Source: Pseudeuparius sepicola (taxonomy: Eukaryota; Arthropoda; Insecta; Coleoptera; Anthribidae). From it: a DNA stretch of 64,000 nt. The stretch covers positions 25,506,876 to 25,570,875 of the forward strand of contig OY987305.1 in NCBI GenBank assembly GCA_963920635.1, in the 5' to 3' direction. How positions within the stretch are numbered: position 1 is the stretch's first letter; each line of letters begins with the position of its first letter. The position numbers and the translations under genes are program-made. The notes beneath the pieces are model-generated. The model made no database searches and had not been told where the DNA came from. It saw only the letters and a program-made list of their open reading frames with translations. Positions 1 to 12,800 of the stretch are shown here, piece by piece.

Positions 1-150
1 ATTTCTCGGAAAGTAGGCCATGGATCTCGAATTTGTTTTTACACAAAGTTGGGCCATCAAAAAGGTAATTTTTTTTTTCAAATAAAGTTCTCCGAAAAAT
101 GCATATTTGTCGAGATATTTCCAAGTGGCCCTCCGTCAGTAGACACCCTG
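1..150. mobile_element. Right terminus of a mariner-type TIR element (cut by window edge)
   Basis: The segment ends GACACCCTG followed by TA, the same terminus used by the mariner-type elements elsewhere in the window. The other end lies outside. Confidence 0.5.
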
Positions 151-450
151 TATACTGAGCAGTTGCACAATATATGATGTAACAACTAGGGTGGAGGGTG
201 TCACGCCCAATTTATATAATTTTCCATCGAGTGATAGGATTGCGCATGTGTGTTTTAAATGCACAATATATTTCAATTATTACACCCATATTAATTGGTA
301 AAACTCCAGACCGACTGCTGTGCTGAAATATTTTATCGTACAATAACCGTCTGCTATTATAGTCCAACAGACGAGAGAAGTCCAATGAAAAACTGTGATT
401 TGGTATTTGGGACGCCTATACAATGAAGAATATCAAAAACTATCTACCTT

Positions 451-920
451 AGTAAATGTTATATTACATACCAAATTTCAGAACTTTATCAATATTCATT
501 CTGGAAATATTAAAAAAAAAATTGTTTGCCAAAGTGTCAATTTTGGCAGCTAAAGTCCTCTCGGGGCAATTTTAACGTCATGTTTATAGGAATTGTTTTA
601 ATTTTTTTGGATCAAAGAACGCACTGGTAAATTATGGCAGGCTAATTTCTAATACGCATTTTCATGGCCGTGTGTAAAAAATGTTCAAAACCCTTTTACT
701 CGAAAACGGTGCACGCTATCGAAGTTCAACAAGAGTACAATTTTTTAGTATAATACATTGAAATTTCATAATTACGCAAGAAATCTGGGAAAAATACACA
801 CACAAAATTTACGTCTGCCTCGGTAAATGTCAAATCTCATAGGTACATCACATACCAAATTTCACAGTTTTATCTTTGTTCGTTCTGGAAATATTGAAAA
901 ATAATCGTTTGCCAAAGTGT
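451..920. repeat. Diverged direct repeat, two copies of about 90-100 bp
   Basis: 451-536 and 822-920 share the order GTAAATGT, CACATACCAAATTTCA-like, CTTTATC-like, TTCTGGAAATATT and TTTGCCAAAGTGT. No coding potential is seen. The rest of 151-2060 holds another short direct repeat (1803-1839 and 1958-1993, sharing CAATATGCACAC and TTGGTCTTATGGAGATTA) and nothing else I recognise. Confidence 0.55.
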
Positions 921-2064
921 ATAAGGCCTTTTTTTCATTTTTTGGGTTGCAGAATGAAATTATTAATATGCGGTTTAGTGTTTTCTTAACTGTTTAAAGG
1001 AATATGGTTGCCATAAATATTCTGAAGAAGGGGCGGCGTGCTAGAAAGGTGAAATAGGATGATTGTTGTGGAGTGCAGGCATTTGACATTGGAGAGAGGA
1101 GTTTTCATATTTTTCTAAAAGTATGGTTGGTAATGCAGAGAGAGACATCTATCTTTTGCAGTGTGTTAGAGAGCGGCGGCGATGTCTGGACATCTGTCTG
1201 GCTGAATCGTCCCCATACCTACTAACTCCTACAATTTTTTTTCCAAAAAGGCGAACTCAGACAACTTGCATAAACTGATATAAAATGGGACAGTTGGATC
1301 ATTAGTATGCATTCAATTTCGAAAAACAAAGCAACCCTATGTCCAGATTTTTGTCATGCCTCATATATTTAACGGTCATTAATTAAATAACTCATTATTT
1401 GACTTCTTTAGATTTTTTTATATCATTCTTACATTGTGCACACCTAAAATGTCTTGCAAAATGGAGCAGCCGCATTATTTTTTCTTGTCTTGTAGGTATA
1501 TGGTTTTCCTATAATCCCATCGGCAACTTTTTGAAACTGAACTTTTTCTAAAAGTCCCTAAATGCTTGTTTCCAATGAAATTTCAAATTGACATATTCTC
1601 ATAGTAGAATTCTAGGAATTTCGCAAGGGGGCTTTATCTCTGTTTTGTTTGGAGATAAACATAGGCCAAGTGGTCCAGAATCGGCGGCCAGATTTCTTAG
1701 AAATCCTAAAACATGTCAGAACAAATATGTGGCCCCGAACTCTCTCAGGATCTAGGGGTCAACTGGGGGTCATGTGAAATCACATGACCTCGGGCATGAC
1801 GTAGCCAATATGCACACGTTTTTGGTCTTATGGAGATTACGGATTACGCTGTTGAAATAGGGGCTCCTCTAAGGTTCAAATGAAGGTAACACATGTCTCG
1901 GAAGTCAAGTGACATCAAGCCGTGACCTCGGACATAGGGGGCTCTCAGGATTACTGGACCAATATGCACACTTTTTTGGTCTTATGGAGATTAACATGGG
2001 GGTCATGAGTTGGAACTCTCTTTGCCTTACTACTGAAGTAGAAAGTTAAAAAAATTGAATTTAA

Positions 2065-2319
2065 AAAATTCCTTGTGAATGTGGAAAGTTGTAAACTAAT
2101 AGGTCACTTAATGTTCGTTTAAAAGAACATAAAAATTATATCGGGCAAAATCAAATTTTAAAGTCAAAAATATGTGAACACTTCTTTAATCATATTCTTA
2201 AAATTTTGTGGGATAGGTCCCAATCAATTCTCAAAGAAGTAAGGAACAGGCGAAAAATTAAGAAATCTGCATTTATTCTAGGAAATAAGGACAAGTGTGT
2301 TGCTGAATGTTCAGTGTAA
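2065..2319 (+). pseudogene. Penelope-like GIY-YIG endonuclease C-terminal relic
   Basis: An 84-codon stretch with one internal stop reads IPCECGKL, then NRSLNVRLKEHKNYIGQ, ICEHFFNH and RNRRKIKKSAFIL. This is the arrangement of the GIY-YIG endonuclease at the C-terminus of Penelope-like reverse transcriptases. The central YIG segment seems to be deleted at the stop. It differs from the element at 36146-42073 and probably comes from another Penelope lineage. Confidence 0.6.
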
Positions 2320-2664
2320 TACAATAAAATATTACCAGTTATTCAAAGAGAAGTGGCTAGGTTGTTTTTCTGTTATCATGACACTTAGACTTGACATTAT
2401 CTTTGAGAATGGAGAAGACTTATTCTCTGAAAGCTCAGAAAACAAAGTTGTAAGTTATTTTTGCGTTAATGACATTCCAGGTTTCATTCTTTTAATGTTA
2501 GGCATGTATGAATTTTCCTGGCAATTTGAAAAAGTTGTCTTTTTATCAGTTTGGTTCAAGTCGCTGTGACGAAAAACCCAATTAAAAATTAAATGGATCT
2601 TATGCGCCACAAAGAAATCTTTATATTAAGTTATGTTATATCTCTAATATAGCCCCATAGTCAG

Positions 2665-2852
2665 TTCCCATTTATTGTGTACATTCTGCTGGCCAGTGTA
2701 GGTTAAAAATTTTTGATGCCATGAATGAAACAGAGGCATGCATTTTGTATGTTTTGAGGTTTGTTAGTCAGATCACTTTAGACAAGGCCCATACGAGACG
2801 TCACCAAAGTTTGTTTAGCCGTGATAGTCTAATAAGGATTCAGAAGGAGTAG
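2665..2852 (+). CDS. Possible last exon of an unrecognised convergent gene
   Basis: 62 open codons follow a CAG acceptor and end in TAG. The text (HSAGQCRLKIFDAMNETEAC, then QITLDKAHTRRHQSLF) looks like ordinary protein rather than transposon. A plus-strand AATAAA at 2975-2980 would serve as its polyadenylation signal. I do not recognise the family. An open region at 2297-2569 ends near a good donor (GTT|GTAAGT at about 2449), but its phase does not fit this exon, so no gene model is proposed. Confidence 0.3.
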
Positions 2853-2974
2853 TTCTTGTTGCTTTATTTAAGGAGCTCTGGTTTTGATAAATCAATGTTA
2901 AGTTTAGATAAGCTCTATCCTATTTATTGACATGCTCAGAGAACCTGAGGTCGGTATACACAATTAACATTTTT

Positions 2975-2980
2975 AATAAA
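2975..2980 (+). terminator. Candidate polyadenylation signal for the plus-strand exon
   Basis: AATAAA 122 bp after the stop at 2852, facing the SZT2 signal. Confidence 0.3.
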
Positions 2981-2998
2981 ATTGTGTTTCAATTCAAT

Positions 2999-3004
2999 TT
3001 TATT
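2999..3004 (-). terminator. Candidate SZT2 polyadenylation signal AATAAA
   Basis: AATAAA on the minus strand (TTTATT on plus), about 665 bp after the SZT2 stop. It lies within 30 bp of a plus-strand AATAAA, so two convergent 3' ends may overlap here. Confidence 0.35.
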
Positions 3005-3668
3005 ATTTTATATGATTAAAATGTTGACCATTATTTTAAATACACCATTACATTGAATCAGGCATGCCTAATCTATTCCCTTCAAAGTCTTTTTTAGTAT
3101 ATATTAACTCCTGCTCCTTTATAAAAATGAAATCTACAGCAGGTAAAGCAGCTATCTAGGATAATGGAAAATAAAACATCTATTACACAATCTACTAAAA
3201 CTTTTTTTACAGCTTTGAAATCATGGCACATTTGTATAACTGATACAAGATTAACAGACAGTATACTACTTTCTTCTAAAATTGTCAGGCACATTAATAT
3301 GAATTGTACAAATTATCACAGTATACTGAGCTTTTACAGTCCTTATCCACAAATTTTCAGGTAAAAATGCAGAATAAACACACACAACAAACACACCTTA
3401 AGTAAAAAAATAAAATTTTGATATTGAGGTATTTTGTACACCAATATTCTTTACTAGTTGTTAAATAAATTTTAAAATACCTAGTGAGGAAACTAATAAA
3501 AGATCCTTGTAGTATAACTCAAATATGACTGAGTAAAAACAGATAATAACAATATAAACAAACTCCAAAATTATACAGAAAACTTAACAAATTATGTCTA
3601 TATATTATTTAAAAAAATGACCAGTATTATATTATTACAGTTATTTTTTAAGTAAAAAGACATAAAAC

Positions 3669-3803
3669 CTAAGTTGAAATCATACCTGACCACAAGTAGA
3701 AACAAATACAATTGACAAACCCATCCAATAAAGATTTCTGGTACGCTAAACATAAATCTTCGTCTTCTTGTTTGTGAGGTTCTCTGTAAACTGCATACAG
3801 CTC
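3669..3803 (-). CDS. SZT2: SZT2 last exon, C-terminus and stop
   Basis: 44 codons and a TAG. The acceptor is TTTTTAG. The sequence starts ELYAVYREPHK, is acidic in the middle, and ends LLDGFVNCICFYLW followed by five residues and the stop. The preceding exon ends in phase 0, as this one requires. A GGTATGA six codons before the stop could act as a donor to a further exon, but the family is expected to end about here. The best minus-strand polyadenylation signal is AATAAA at 2999-3004. Confidence 0.85.
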   Translation of the reverse strand, partial: ELYAVYREPHKQEDEDLCLAYQKSLLDGFVNCICFYLWSGMIST

Positions 3804-6800
3804 CTAAAAATTAAAACATTGAGTTTTATAATTATTGGAATAGAAAATGAAAGCAGTTTTATAGAACATGCAAAGAGAAACATTTTCATTTTTACTTAAT
3901 ATGATTAGATTAAGGTTAACCAGTGGCTTAACTACACCTCCAGATGTTAAGTTACCTAGTGATCTGAATTACACCAAATTATCCGAGAATGAGCAGTAAC
4001 CCTTGTCATTAGAAAAAGTTGACCCAGATCTACAGATAACAAAAGTAGGAATGGAATTTTGTATATATAGATATCAAGAGGGATGTTTTTGTGGCATAGC
4101 AAGCAGATAAAGGATAATTGGCTGAAAAAAAAATGAACTCCAGCCGAGATTCGAACCAAGTAATCTTATTGCTCCCATAGCTGCAACTAACTGGATCATA
4201 CAGGTTCCATCGGCTAGGTGGTATTTGATCCAACTGACTATTAATAAGTGCGGTGAGATGTAGGAGACTCCGGCATTTCCTACGACTAGTAGAAGGGGTT
4301 AGAGGGTGTAGGGCAACCATCCATTATTGTCAGTTATGTGATCTACGGCCCCAGTATGAGTTCTGGGTTCGATTTCTGGCTGGAGTGCATTTCTTTCAAC
4401 TGATTATCCTTTACCTGCTGTATCATATATACAGTGTGTCCCGTTTTTCATGTTAACACTTATAGATATGTCCCTGAAACGTGATCATTTGCAAAGTATT
4501 GGTTTGACCTTGCTGCGAAATCCTGGCCTACTGCGATTTTTTAAAGGGGTGCGTTTTTCGAAAAACCATATTATGCATTTTTTTATTTAAAATCTGACAC
4601 CACAGCGTTAATCAGGACACATCGAAACCCCCATATACCAAATTTGAACAAAAAATATACGGGGCATTCCATTCTGTAGGGTACCAAAGTTGAGAAAAAT
4701 AGGCATTTTAATGTCATCTGACGACTTCAGTGTGCCATGGAATTATTTCGAAACAGTTGGTGCACCCCTGTTAGTGTGCAAAAATTCAATACAAGAATAC
4801 ACAGGGTATTTTTTTGTGGACCTTCTCAAAATGCTGAATTTTTATGAATCTATATATGGGTCATAAGTGCTGTGGAATTTTTGAAAAATCTTAATAAATA
4901 CAAGAGTAATTTTATTTTTTACAAAATGCTAACCAACAAATAAACAACAATTTAAATTATTGGACAAATTTAAATTATTCTCAACAAAGTGTGTTTCCTG
5001 TTGTGGCACATCAGCCACCTTAACTGATATGGACTTACTGACTAGCAGGCTTCTGTATTTTTTAGACTTAGTTCGATTATAGTGTCTAGGGTGGTTTTAA
5101 TATACTCGATTTTTGACCCGGATAAAGTTTCAAAAAATTCAAATTTTTTTAAGAATAAGTTTATTGTATTATATAGGCAGATAAGTAGAAATTACAGCGT
5201 AAGATATATAGATTAAAACTTAATTATATACCTAATGCAAAGGTAGGTATGTAAAACGACTTGTGTGCGTACTTCTTTACAATTATTTTATGTCAATAAA
5301 GCACCATTAAGCAATGTTGAGTAAGATATTACGCTATTAAATAATGTTAGGTGAGATATTAACCTATAAACATTATTATTTTCAAGTGGAGTAAGTATAT
5401 GCAAAAAATAAAAAGAATAATAAATAAGAAGACATGAGACATGACACATAGCGGACAGTGGAACACAGTGGAAAATAGGGGTATTTATTTAATAATATAA
5501 TCAGTCTTAATTAGTTTTAGTTCTCCAAGATTTTTCTAAGTGAAATTTCATTTTCAGACATATATTTTGTTATAGTTTTTTGAATATGGAAATGTTGTTA
5601 AGTTTTATTGTTTCCACTGGTAGAAGATTATATAATTTTATATGTGTTTTAACGGTTAGACTTTGTTGTCACCTTATTTCCTAAAAATATTCCCTATTTA
5701 TTAATAGTTTCCTGTTAATAGAATAACACATTTAATATTTAGAGTCCGTTAAATACTAATACTAGTGATAATTAGTTCCAATATAATTTAGTTATATTTG
5801 TTCTCTTCTATATGTCCATTTTTATGGTGATATTCTCTAGCAGCCCCTGTTTGTGGGAGTTAACAAATCCTAAATTAACCAACCATTCTTAAATTATTGG
5901 TAATTATTGTATTTTTGGGTATTATGTTGTCTTGAATCGCCGTCGGCAACCCAGGTATTCCTTTATAAGTTCAAATACATTATTTAGATCGACGCAGGTT
6001 TGAATTATTGGAATTTTAGCGCATGTCTAAACCACGCCTCGTGATGGTGGGAAAGGCGACTCGACCTGGTCACTTGCTCCGGTGCCGTCTCGAGGTGTGG
6101 GTAAAAAGAAATTTTTAATAGTGCCTAAAACCACCTAAGGTAACGATTTTTTTTTGTTATTTTGTGTTAATGCCAACTCCAATCCAACCTGTGTCTTTCA
6201 GGCAATTTATATTACCCAATTACCCATGAAAACTAGAGAGAACCTGTTAAATACCGGCGCCGATTTTTTATGTCCACCATTGCCATTTTGGAGATATATT
6301 AAAGCCTTCTTGGGCAACGCTGAGGGTGCAGAGAATGTATGGTGAGCTGTTGGAGCCGCAGTGAGGCTGCCGAGAACGGTTTGTTCCGTAACCACCAACT
6401 TCCGAGACTCAATGTGCAGAAAACCACTCAAACGCCCAATTTGTTGAAGCAACTTCCGAGTTTTGCATACGCCGAATTTTAAGTATCCTGTTAAACTCCA
6501 AATTCATTCACCCATCATAATTATTGCACCCAGGAGAGGGTTAAATCTGTTGTAATACTATTCTAATATTTTTCTGTACCTTAATACAATTTATTACGAA
6601 ATTTCTCTACCTATGTAAACCCCGATTGATCGATCAAATGAGTGGTAATTCATTAACTATTCACAAATAATGTGATTTGCTGTGATATTATTATTAAATT
6701 ATTAAAAGTATTTTAAAACGAGCAAATCTCAGGGTTTGATAGACTGTACACAAATACGGGGACTGTTATAATACATTAAGTATCGCTCATTGCCAGATCT

Positions 6801-9800
6801 GGCGAACTGCAGTGTGTAATTTTACTAAGATTTTATTATAATAAAGTTAGGTGATTTTAAATTTGGTTAATCTTAACTGTCTTGTGTGCGTCTTCTACTC
6901 CTCTCCTTCAAATACTTTGGTATTGGTGGCGCCCACTAATTTCAACTTCCAAATACATCACAGGCAAACAATAAACAACTTATAAATAAACCAAGCTTCA
7001 CTTTCAATTTTCACTAATTAAGATCTTTTATAGAAGGTAAAAAAAAACATATACAGGGTGTTCGAAAAATAGACGGAGATATTTTAGAGGGTGATTCCCT
7101 GTTAAAAAATATGAAAAAAAGTTTCTATAAACATGGGTCCGGAAATGCAGAGTTTTCAAGATACAGGATGTTAAATATATTGCATGTCACTGGACAAAAT
7201 TGGTTTATCAATTTTTGCAAAAAAAATCACAAGTGCCTTGGAAAACAAATAATCAAAAGCATTTCTAGGAAAGAGTGTTATTGCAACTTTTCCAATATCA
7301 TAACATAAAGTACACTACAACCAATTTTGTCCAGTGACATGCAATAAAACGGTTTTTATTTTTTTTTCTCGAAAACGAAGTGCGATAGGAAAACAATACA
7401 AGAGGGAAAGAAGTTGTATTTTTAGATGCTTAATCAAACAAAAAATATTAAAGGTACAAAAAAGGTAGTGGCGTACATTTTTTTGATAATAATATTCGCT
7501 AAGGTGCCCCCCGGGACGCCACTGGACTTAATAAATTTAATCTAGTTAGGGCGAAATTAGCCTCTTAATACAACAAATAACATTGCCAAATTTCAACAGA
7601 ATCGAGTAAATAATTTTTAAGACATTAATAATTTCATGTTTTATTTTTTTTTATTTAACATCCTGTATCTTGAAAACTCTGCATTTCCGGACCCATGTTT
7701 ATAAAAACTTTTTTTCATATTTCTTAAAAGGGAATCACCCTCTAAAATATCTCCGTCTATTTTTCGAACACCCTGTATAAGTAACGATGCCACGACCAGC
7801 CTCCAGCTGTGGAGCTGCCGTGCTGTGTGACATTTAGTTCTTTCTTCACCCTAAGAACGTCACAGTGTGCATTAAACAACTTTTTATACAGTGTGGATAG
7901 AAATTGTGGAATATTGCTTATATTTCTTAAAATATTCCTCATATGAAAAACTTATTTTAATAAAAGTGTTAGGGGAAATTATTTCCCGTTTAGTGATATC
8001 AAGCAATCTTTCGTAGCACAAAAAATGTGGTTGCCATGGTAACCGACTTCATTTTTTTAAATGGCACCATATACATATTTTGGTGAAAACTGATACGTAT
8101 GAAACTTTCTCAATGCGATACAATACAATTTTAATGGGGTCGCATAAGAAAAAAATACAAAAAAAAAGTTTTCTATTATGCTATTGACAATATGTTTATC
8201 AAAATAATTATTAACATCAAGTTAGCCATGCCAAAATCAGAACAATGGAAAACTGTCACTAGCTGTCAATTGCTTGTAATTGTGTGCATTGTTACAGTAA
8301 ACGTACTTTTTTACTCCATTTTCTGTGTACTTAAGTACTTAGTAAGTTATAATGGCGATTGAATTAAGTGAAACGGAAAGAATACAGCTCGGAATACAGG
8401 TTAACATACTAAGTACAGGGTGGCCAACTAAGAATGCGAGGTACTGTATCTGGGAAATTACCCATCGTAGAGGCTTGCGACAAAAAATTTTATGACTAAA
8501 ACGGCCAATGAGAAAAACTTGGAAAATATTTTCAAGTTTCTGAAATGGCCGCTAGGGGGCGTAATTGCAATCTTGAATCTACAAAAAGTGATGTTTCTGT
8601 GAATTCCGCTATATTAACCTAACAAAAAAATACCTGATCTTTAAAGTCGAGGATAATTTGAATCTTTTTTGTTTGACAAGTTTTGCCGTATCTCTAAAAA
8701 TAAAGTGGTGGTGGGTATTCAAAAGTTTCCGTAAAAAACACCCTGTATCTTCGAAACGGCTGAGCCGATTTTAACAAACTTGAGCTTGTTAAAAAGAGCT
8801 ACTCGTGGGCTACAAATGTTATAATATTTGAAGTTTTGGTAATGTCACATGTCGCCGCTAGAGGGCTTTTTTTCGATATTCCGACAGAGATGGTTAATTT
8901 TCTCAAAAAAATTAAATGCATTGGTATGATTTTTTTTTCATGAAAATGTAGCTAAATAATGCCTAAACAAGCTCGCGAAAACCGCATCTCGATATCTTGT
9001 TCCTAACCTAAAATTTAGGCCAAAGAAAATTTTATACGGAAATCCCTTACATTTTTATTTTCTTAAACTAATTTTCCTGGAATTCCTTTTTTGTTCGTCA
9101 GATTAAAATCGCCCTTTTTGGAAATATTACAAAATATCCCTAAAAGGTAAGTAATGTTAATAACAAAATTATGGGTTATGGGTATATACAAAAAAGACAA
9201 TTAATAGTAGCAGGCCATGGAATTACAAAACAAATACCTAATCAAAACATAAATCATCCTCAAATTGTCAATAGTTGTGAATAGTTTTGCGTTACTTTGA
9301 GCAATTTTTGTGCTTACAAAATGCGTTTTACGAACGACGAAGCTGTTGATATGCTTGCAGTTTATTTTGAATGTCTTCAGAATGCCGCAGTAGCAAAAAG
9401 AGTTTACGCAGCTCGATATCCAAATCGGCGTCCATGCGATGTGAGAGTTCTTCCCCGGTTAGTGGCGAGCTTATGAGCCAATGGTAGTTTTCGGCCTACG
9501 TTTCAACGGCAAAGAATTGGAAGAACAGAAGAAAATATTAACCGCGTACTGGGATATATTGAAGGAAATCCTCATGTTAGCACAAGAGCATTATCCCTTG
9601 AGTTGGGCATATCACGAACAACAAATATTTTGAAAGACCATAGGTAAGTTCTAATTGCCATCAAAATATAGGGACTTATTTAAATTTAACTTTTTTTAAA
9701 TTACTTTTAGAATGCACCCATATCATGTCGTTTTGCATCAGGCCTTGAAAGAGGAAGACTTTGATCGGAGGTTGGACTACTGCCATTGGATGTTAGGCAT

Positions 9801-12800
9801 GATACGCGAAAATAGAGAATTTTTATTTCAAATTCTTTGGAACGATGAAGCCACCTTTAATAGTAATGGGAAAGTCAATCTTCAATCTGCACAATATGCA
9901 TTATTGGTCTGCAGAAAATCCGCATTGGTTGCGTGAAGTTCAGCACCAAGGACGTTGGAGTTTAAATGGGTGGTGTGGCATACTGGGAGGCAGAATTATT
10001 GGGCCATATTTTCGAGCAATCCCTAAATGGCAATGTCTTTCTTGACTTTTTGGCCAATCAATTACCTTTGTTGTTGGAAGATGTGCCACTGGAAACACGG
10101 CAAAACTTGTCCTTGCAGTTGGATGGTTGCCCAGCACATTTTGCTATTATTGTGCGCGAGCATATTAATGCAGTATATCATCAGCGGTGGATTGGAAGAG
10201 GAAGTCTGTTTCCACTTACATAATAAACAGAATTTCGGAAAAATTAGTTTAAGAAAATAAAAATTTAAGGGATTTCCTTATAAAATTTTCTTTGGCCTAA
10301 ATTTTAGGTTAGGAACAAGATATCGAGATGCGGTTTTAGCGAGCTTGTTTAGGCATTATTTAGCTACATTTTCATGAAAAAAAAATCATACCAATGCAAT
10401 TAATAATTTTGAGAAAATTAACCATTTCTGTCGGAATATCGAAAAAAGCCCTCTAGCGGCGACATGTGAAATTACCAAAACTTCAAATATTATAACATTT
10501 GTAGCCCACGAGTAGCTCTTTTTAACAAGCTCAAGTTTGTTAAAATCGGCTCAGCCGTTTCGAAGATACAGGGTGTTTTTTACGTTTTTTACACCACCAC
10601 TTTATTTTTAGAGATACGGCAAAACTTGTCAAACAAAAAAGGTTCAAATTATCCTCGACTTTAAAGATCAGGTATTTTTTTGTTAGGTTAATATAGCAGA
10701 ATTCACAGAAACATCACTTTTTTTAGATTCAAGATTGCAGTTACGCCTCCTAGCGGCCATTTCAGAAACTTGAAAATATTTTCCAAGTTTTTCTCTTGGC
10801 CGTTTTAGTCATAAAATTTTTTGCCGCAAGCCTCCACGATGGATAATTTCCCAGATACAGTACCTCGCATTCTTAGTTGGCCACCCTGTACTTAAGTACA
10901 CAGAAAATTGAGAAAAAAAGTACGTTTAATGTAACAATGTACACAGTTACACAGCTAGTGACAGTTTCGCATTGTTCTGATTTTGGCATGGCTAACTTGA
11001 TGTGAATAATTATTTTGATAAACATTGTCAATGGCATAATAGAAAACTTAATTTTTTTGTATTTTTTTCTTATGCGACCCCATTAAAATTGTATTGTATC
11101 GTATTCAGAAAGTTCCAATGTATCAATTTTCACCCAAAAAGTATATGGTGCCATTTAAAAAAAATAAGTCGGTTACCATGGCAACCACATTTTTTGTGCT
11201 ATGAAAGATTGCTTGATATCACTAAACGGGAAATAACTTCCCCTAACACTTTTATTAAAACATGTTTTTGATATGAGGAATATTTTAAGAAATATAAGCA
11301 ATATTCCACAATTTCTATCCACACTGTATATAAAATATCCACATCTCATCAAAAGGGTGCGCTAGAATCTAGTCCTGTTGTCATGCGATTAGAATTTGAA
11401 ACTAATACCCCTATATAACTTCAAATTTTAGCTTATTGTCTTATTTTACATGACAAAGTCTTTACGTATAACCCTCTTACTAAAATTGTTAAACAACTGT
11501 AATGGGATATGTCGAATTTTAACACGAGTGATTACAGAAAAAAATTATTGGTTCATCAGGAAAAATAAAAGCTATTAAACAAATAATTCACGTTTATTGT
11601 CTAAGATGATTGATAATTAAACAATTATCAAACTTACATCTGTAGTCTAAATTAGTACAAAATAAAATAGTTGAAATTTTAATTGTTAATTATAATAGAA
11701 ATTCAATAAAAATATGAAAACTATTAATCTAGTTTTTAATAAGTTGCACAAACCCACTCCTCATAATATAAAAAATATTAAGTTTCTTACGTAAAATCTA
11801 TTTTGCCACAAAGAAAAATTAATTTAATTTAAATATATAACTTAAGAATCTCAGATAATTTTTTAAATAAAAATAATTCACAAGCCTGTGAATATAAATT
11901 AATTTCAGGAGGAATCTTAATTACGTGAACTTTGGGAAACTTGGATCGTTTTTGAAAAATTTTGATTTGAGCATATACATATTTTTTATCCATTTTTTTC
12001 ATAATATTCTTTGAAGATACATTCATACCAAATGTCAGACAATGGACTACAAACATAAATAGATTTTGTTTTTGGCCTATGAATAGAATCACAAAATGAA
12101 AGTGTATACATTATTTGTGACATATTACATAGATTTTTGTTCCTAAATAAGAGTTCCCTTTGTACACATTCAAGAAAATCCATAAATTCTACATTTTTAA
12201 ATTTTCTTAACAAATAAGTTTTTCCTAAGCACGCTACACCGTCTACAAAAATATTTTGTTTTAAAACAGGTTATTCCAAATCAGCACTAATAACAATTTT
12301 TGTTTCCTCTTTTTTTTCCACCGATGTAGTTATCCATTTTTTAATGTTGATTTTTTCAAACCTATTTCAATAATAATAAAACAACCAGATTAGTTTAATG
12401 AATTCATTTTCAGGGTTCATATACAAAAAAACTCACTTTTCCTGTTCATAATTTATTTAAATTATTATTATTATTACTTAAACAAAAAACATTTTTCTTT
12501 GGATTGTGGAACTTCGTTGAAGTCATCTTCACAACCCGTAGACTTGTGCTTGTGACAGGGTAATTTCTTTTGCAAATTAACATTTTGTTTATATTTTACA
12601 GGCAGTTTATCCCAAATATTTCCTAAACAAATAGGGCTAATACCATTCAGATAATCTATTGGTATCATTTTCAATTGCTTACAGTTTAGTTTCGTTAGAT
12701 CTACATATAATTAAGACATTTTGAGTGTTCTGACTTAAATGAGATACAAAATAAATTGTTATTGAAAATACAACAATAAAGAACAAACACCAAAGTCCCA

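Larger units (their letters stand above)
7889..11326. mobile_element. Outer mariner-type element with about 450-bp TIRs
   Basis: The termini CAGTGTGGATAG and CTATCCACACTG are flanked by TA on both sides. The arms (7889-8340 and 10893-11326) remain alignable, with small indels. The short remaining centre starts an open frame at about 8351 (MAIELSETERIQLGIQ), which looks like the N-terminus of a transposase. The rest of the centre is replaced by a second element at 8416-10888. Confidence 0.8.

Noticed and set aside
2297..2569. 90-codon plus-strand frame as an upstream exon of the convergent gene
   Set aside because: It has a good donor, but its phase does not match the exon at 2665 and its start overlaps the Penelope relic.
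3094..3364. Overlapping 66-codon frames on both strands beyond the SZT2 stop
   Set aside because: AT-rich, no family resemblance and no splice support. They lie in the expected 3' untranslated region.
4137..4240. Possible tRNA gene on the minus strand
   Set aside because: A and B boxes are present, but no cloverleaf closes, and two other dispersed copies with a common tail show it is a SINE.
4030..4456. Open frames of 67-96 codons on both strands
   Set aside because: They fall inside the inverted SINE pair and are by-products of it.
6840..6960. Possible LTR end with primer-binding site (TGGTGGCGCCCA)
   Set aside because: No paired LTR, no clear TG...CA ends and no gag-pol beside it.
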